A DNA stretch of 51,356 nt from Acinetobacter lactucae (GTDB lineage: Bacteria; Pseudomonadota; Gammaproteobacteria; Pseudomonadales; Moraxellaceae). Of the stretch, positions 48,488 to 51,356 are shown one piece after another; positions within the stretch are counted from its first letter, which is position 1; every line of letters begins with the position of its first letter. Below the pieces are notes generated by a model. It saw only the letters and a program-made list of their open reading frames with translations, searched no databases and was not told the origin of the DNA. Location: positions 1 to 51,356 of the forward strand of contig NZ_LRPE01000015.1 in the NCBI RefSeq assembly GCF_001605885.1. The letters run 5' to 3'. The position numbers and the translations under genes were made by a program.

Positions 48488-49615
48488 TTATACCGCCGTG
48501 ATCGTACCTAGGATTCTGAAATCCGAAGCACCTGTTACTGCTGGCAAATTACCACTTAAACCATTTACAAAACGCATTGCCAACCATGCAAATGCTGTAG
48601 CCTCTACCCAAGTAGGGGATAGCCCTAAAACATCTGTAGGTTGAACAGACCAATTATGCTTACGAAGACGCCAACGTAATTGTTCTAATAAATAAGAGTT
48701 ATAAGCACCACCACCACAAACATATACTTCGCCTGTTTCCATCTCAGAGCGATAAATCGCTTTTTGAATGGCACGCACAGTAAGTTTTAATAGCGTTGCT
48801 TGGATGTTTTCAGGGGTATCTTCTAACTCATCATAAGTTAAATCATTTCGCCAATCGATTAACTGGTCATCTAACCAGTCAATATTAAAGTCTTCACGTC
48901 CTGTGCTCTTAGGCGGTTCTTTAGAAAAATATTCATGTGCATGAAGACGATCGAGCAAAGAACGGATAGGATGACCATAAGCAGCCCAATCACCATTTTC
49001 ATCATATGGATGACCTGTATGGCGATGACACCACGCATCCATCAAAATATTTGCAGGGCCCGTATCAAAACCAAATACACCTTCAGGGTTATTGGCAGGC
49101 AGCATACTCACATTGGCAATACCACCTAAATTCAAAATCACACGATGAATGCTCGGATGTTGAAATAATGCTTGATGGAAAGCTGGAACCAATGGGGCAC
49201 CTTGACCGCCAGCTGCCATATCTCTACGACGGAAATCTGAAACCACCGGAATCTGAGTAATTTCAGTAATAATATTGGGATCACCAATTTGTAGTGTAAA
49301 TCCATGTTCTGGACGGTGACGAATAGTTTGTCCATGTGAACCAATTGCTTTTATTTGGCTACGGTCTAATTGGTGCTTTTCAATGAGAGTATTAATCCCA
49401 TCACCAATCATTTTGGCTAGAGCAACATCAGCTTTACCCATGCGGTCAATTTCATTGTCATCGGGTAAAGTTAATGCCATAAGCTCATCACGTAACTCGG
49501 GTTCGAATGGAACTGTAAGTGTGGCATGAAGCTGTAGTGGCTCAAATGAAGCCGCAACAATATCCACACCATCCATACTAGTGCCAGTCATTACGCCGAT
49601 ATAGATTGCGCTCAT
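48488..49615 (-). CDS. anmK: AnmK, anhydro-N-acetylmuramic acid kinase
   Basis: 375 residues from ATG 49615 (SD AGGGGAA); an upstream TTG start is less likely. It phosphorylates and opens 1,6-anhydroMurNAc to MurNAc-6-P in cell-wall recycling. IGVMTGTSMDGVDIV is the ATP-binding start, with GSHGQTIRH, NLGGIANVS, GFDTGPANILMDAW and VCGGGAYN all intact. It is divergent from tyrS, whose start is 79 bases away. Confidence 0.96.
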   Translation of the reverse strand: MSAIYIGVMTGTSMDGVDIVAASFEPLQLHATLTVPFEPELRDELMALTLPDDNEIDRMGKADVALAKMIGDGINTLIEKHQLDRSQIKAIGSHGQTIRHRPEHGFTLQIGDPNIITEITQIPVVSDFRRRDMAAGGQGAPLVPAFHQALFQHPSIHRVILNLGGIANVSMLPANNPEGVFGFDTGPANILMDAWCHRHTGHPYDENGDWAAYGHPIRSLLDRLHAHEYFSKEPPKSTGREDFNIDWLDDQLIDWRNDLTYDELEDTPENIQATLLKLTVRAIQKAIYRSEMETGEVYVCGGGAYNSYLLEQLRWRLRKHNWSVQPTDVLGLSPTWVEATAFAWLAMRFVNGLSGNLPAVTGASDFRILGTITAV

Positions 49616-49673
49616 ATGCAACTTCCCCTGCAAGACGCTGAAAAAATGTTAGTATATCGCACAAATTGAATAA

Positions 49674-50909
<1,236 letters not shown>

Positions 50910-50929
50910 TAAGAAAGTTATATGGTGAT

Positions 50930-50955
50930 AAAAGCAGGAGTAATCCTGCTTTTTT
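50930..50955 (+). terminator. rho-independent terminator after tyrS
   Basis: AAAAGCAGGA and TCCTGCTTTT around GTAA, followed by TT. Confidence 0.85.
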
Positions 50956-50981
50956 ATTTTAGAGTTACCAAAGTAATTAAA

Positions 50982-50997
50982 CGTTCCACGTGGAACC
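50982..50997. other. parS-like centromere site 4
   Basis: CGTTCCACGTGGAACC, one base from the perfect parS palindrome, in the noncoding region after tyrS. Confidence 0.75.
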
Positions 50998-51080
50998 ATC
51001 TAAGCATACTTATATAGTTAAAGAATTAAATTAAAAAACAATAAGAAATATAAAGCGGGGTAGAGTATTTACTCTATTAC

Positions 51081-51152
51081 TTCTTTGGATTCTTTGGATT
51101 CTTTGGATTCTTTGGATTCTTTGGATTCTTTGGATTCTTTGGATTCTTTGGA
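51081..51152. repeat. 9-bp perfect tandem repeat, eight copies
   Basis: TTCTTTGGA is repeated eight times without change (72 bases). The unit length is a multiple of three, but no ORF with a start crosses it. It lies between tyrS and the possible stable-RNA promoter. Copy number is likely to vary between strains. Confidence 0.95.
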
Positions 51153-51356
51153 ATTAAGGGACTATATATGTCTATAAACTCTATTGAAGACATCAAAAAT
51201 CTAAGATGAAGTTTATTTTCCCAAAATAAGAATTAATAAAAGTGATAGAAACGCCTAAAAAAAAGTCATATATATCACTTTTTTCGCAAAATAGTAGAAA
51301 AAAACGGCACTCAAGTGAAAAAGGTTGAAATACCCCTTGCAAAGGGAATTGGATGG
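51153..51356. other. noncoding right end, possible stable-RNA upstream region
   Basis: About 200 AT-rich bases. AAAAGTGATA (51238-51247) can pair with TATCACTTTT (51273-51282), forming a hairpin before T-rich sequence. CCCCTTGCAAAGGG near 51334 includes TTGCAA (51338-51343), a plausible -35 whose -10 would lie just past the window. A second rRNA operon to the right is a guess from layout. Confidence 0.35.

Noticed and set aside
51238..51282. Possible small RNA or terminator near the right end
   Set aside because: A ten-base stem with a 25-base loop is too weak alone to call; mentioned only within the region entry.

Overview
The window is a chromosomal origin region of an Acinetobacter, most likely the A. 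baumannii/calcoaceticus complex. This rests on low GC content, the order rpmH-rnpA-yidD-yidC-mnmE on one side and dnaA-dnaN-recF-gyrB on the other, three AdeT-like solute-binding proteins, and recognisable Acinetobacter versions of GrpE, DnaK and GyrB. I see no phage, insertion sequence, CRISPR array or resistance island.

Layout. Bases 1-150 are the promoter, leader and first few bases of a 16S rRNA gene read leftwards. Next come a periplasmic cyclophilin, an HSL-type esterase, two small lipoproteins, a degenerate metallo-beta-lactamase-fold protein with a divergent LysR regulator, and grpE and dnaK, each behind a sigma-32-like promoter. Two tandem secreted zinc proteases with a coiled-coil insertion follow, then a lytic transglycosylase, an unusual 620-bp AT-repeat/DnaA-box array, purEK, a DUF486 protein, mpl, LtrA and a PAP2 phosphatase. 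A manganese (yybP-ykoY) riboswitch precedes a TerC/Alx protein. A YgiB/YgiC-like pair comes next.

From 22.7 to 26 kb is a purine block: a sigma-54 promoter with a leader terminator, an HpxD-like Rieske oxygenase, guanine deaminase and hpt. Then come dsbC, a DmeF-type Co/Ni exporter with its RcnR/DmeR-type repressor, and mnmE-yidC-yidD-rnpA-rpmH. oriC lies at about 32.8-33.37 kb with seven TTATNCACA DnaA boxes, followed by dnaA-dnaN-recF-gyrB, cybC, a beta-propeller protein, an ABC-F ATPase, three AdeT paralogues, erpA, an alpha/beta hydrolase, anmK and tyrS. The right end is noncoding, with a 9-bp x 8 tandem repeat and possibly the start of another stable-RNA promoter.

The most notable non-gene signals are as follows. 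(1) The mltB-purK gap holds 14 exact copies of TTTRAATTYAAA placed around DnaA boxes; the same motif otherwise appears only at oriC in this window. (2) Four parS-like palindromes are spread over 50 kb around oriC, two of them inside genes. (3) A sigma-54 promoter plus attenuator-like terminator precedes the Rieske/guanine deaminase operon. (4) An RcnR-type operator sits between the metal exporter and its repressor. (5) The two proteases carry their zinc site downstream of a long coiled coil.

All calls come from reading the sequence. No database search was run; family names are from recognition of motifs and order.
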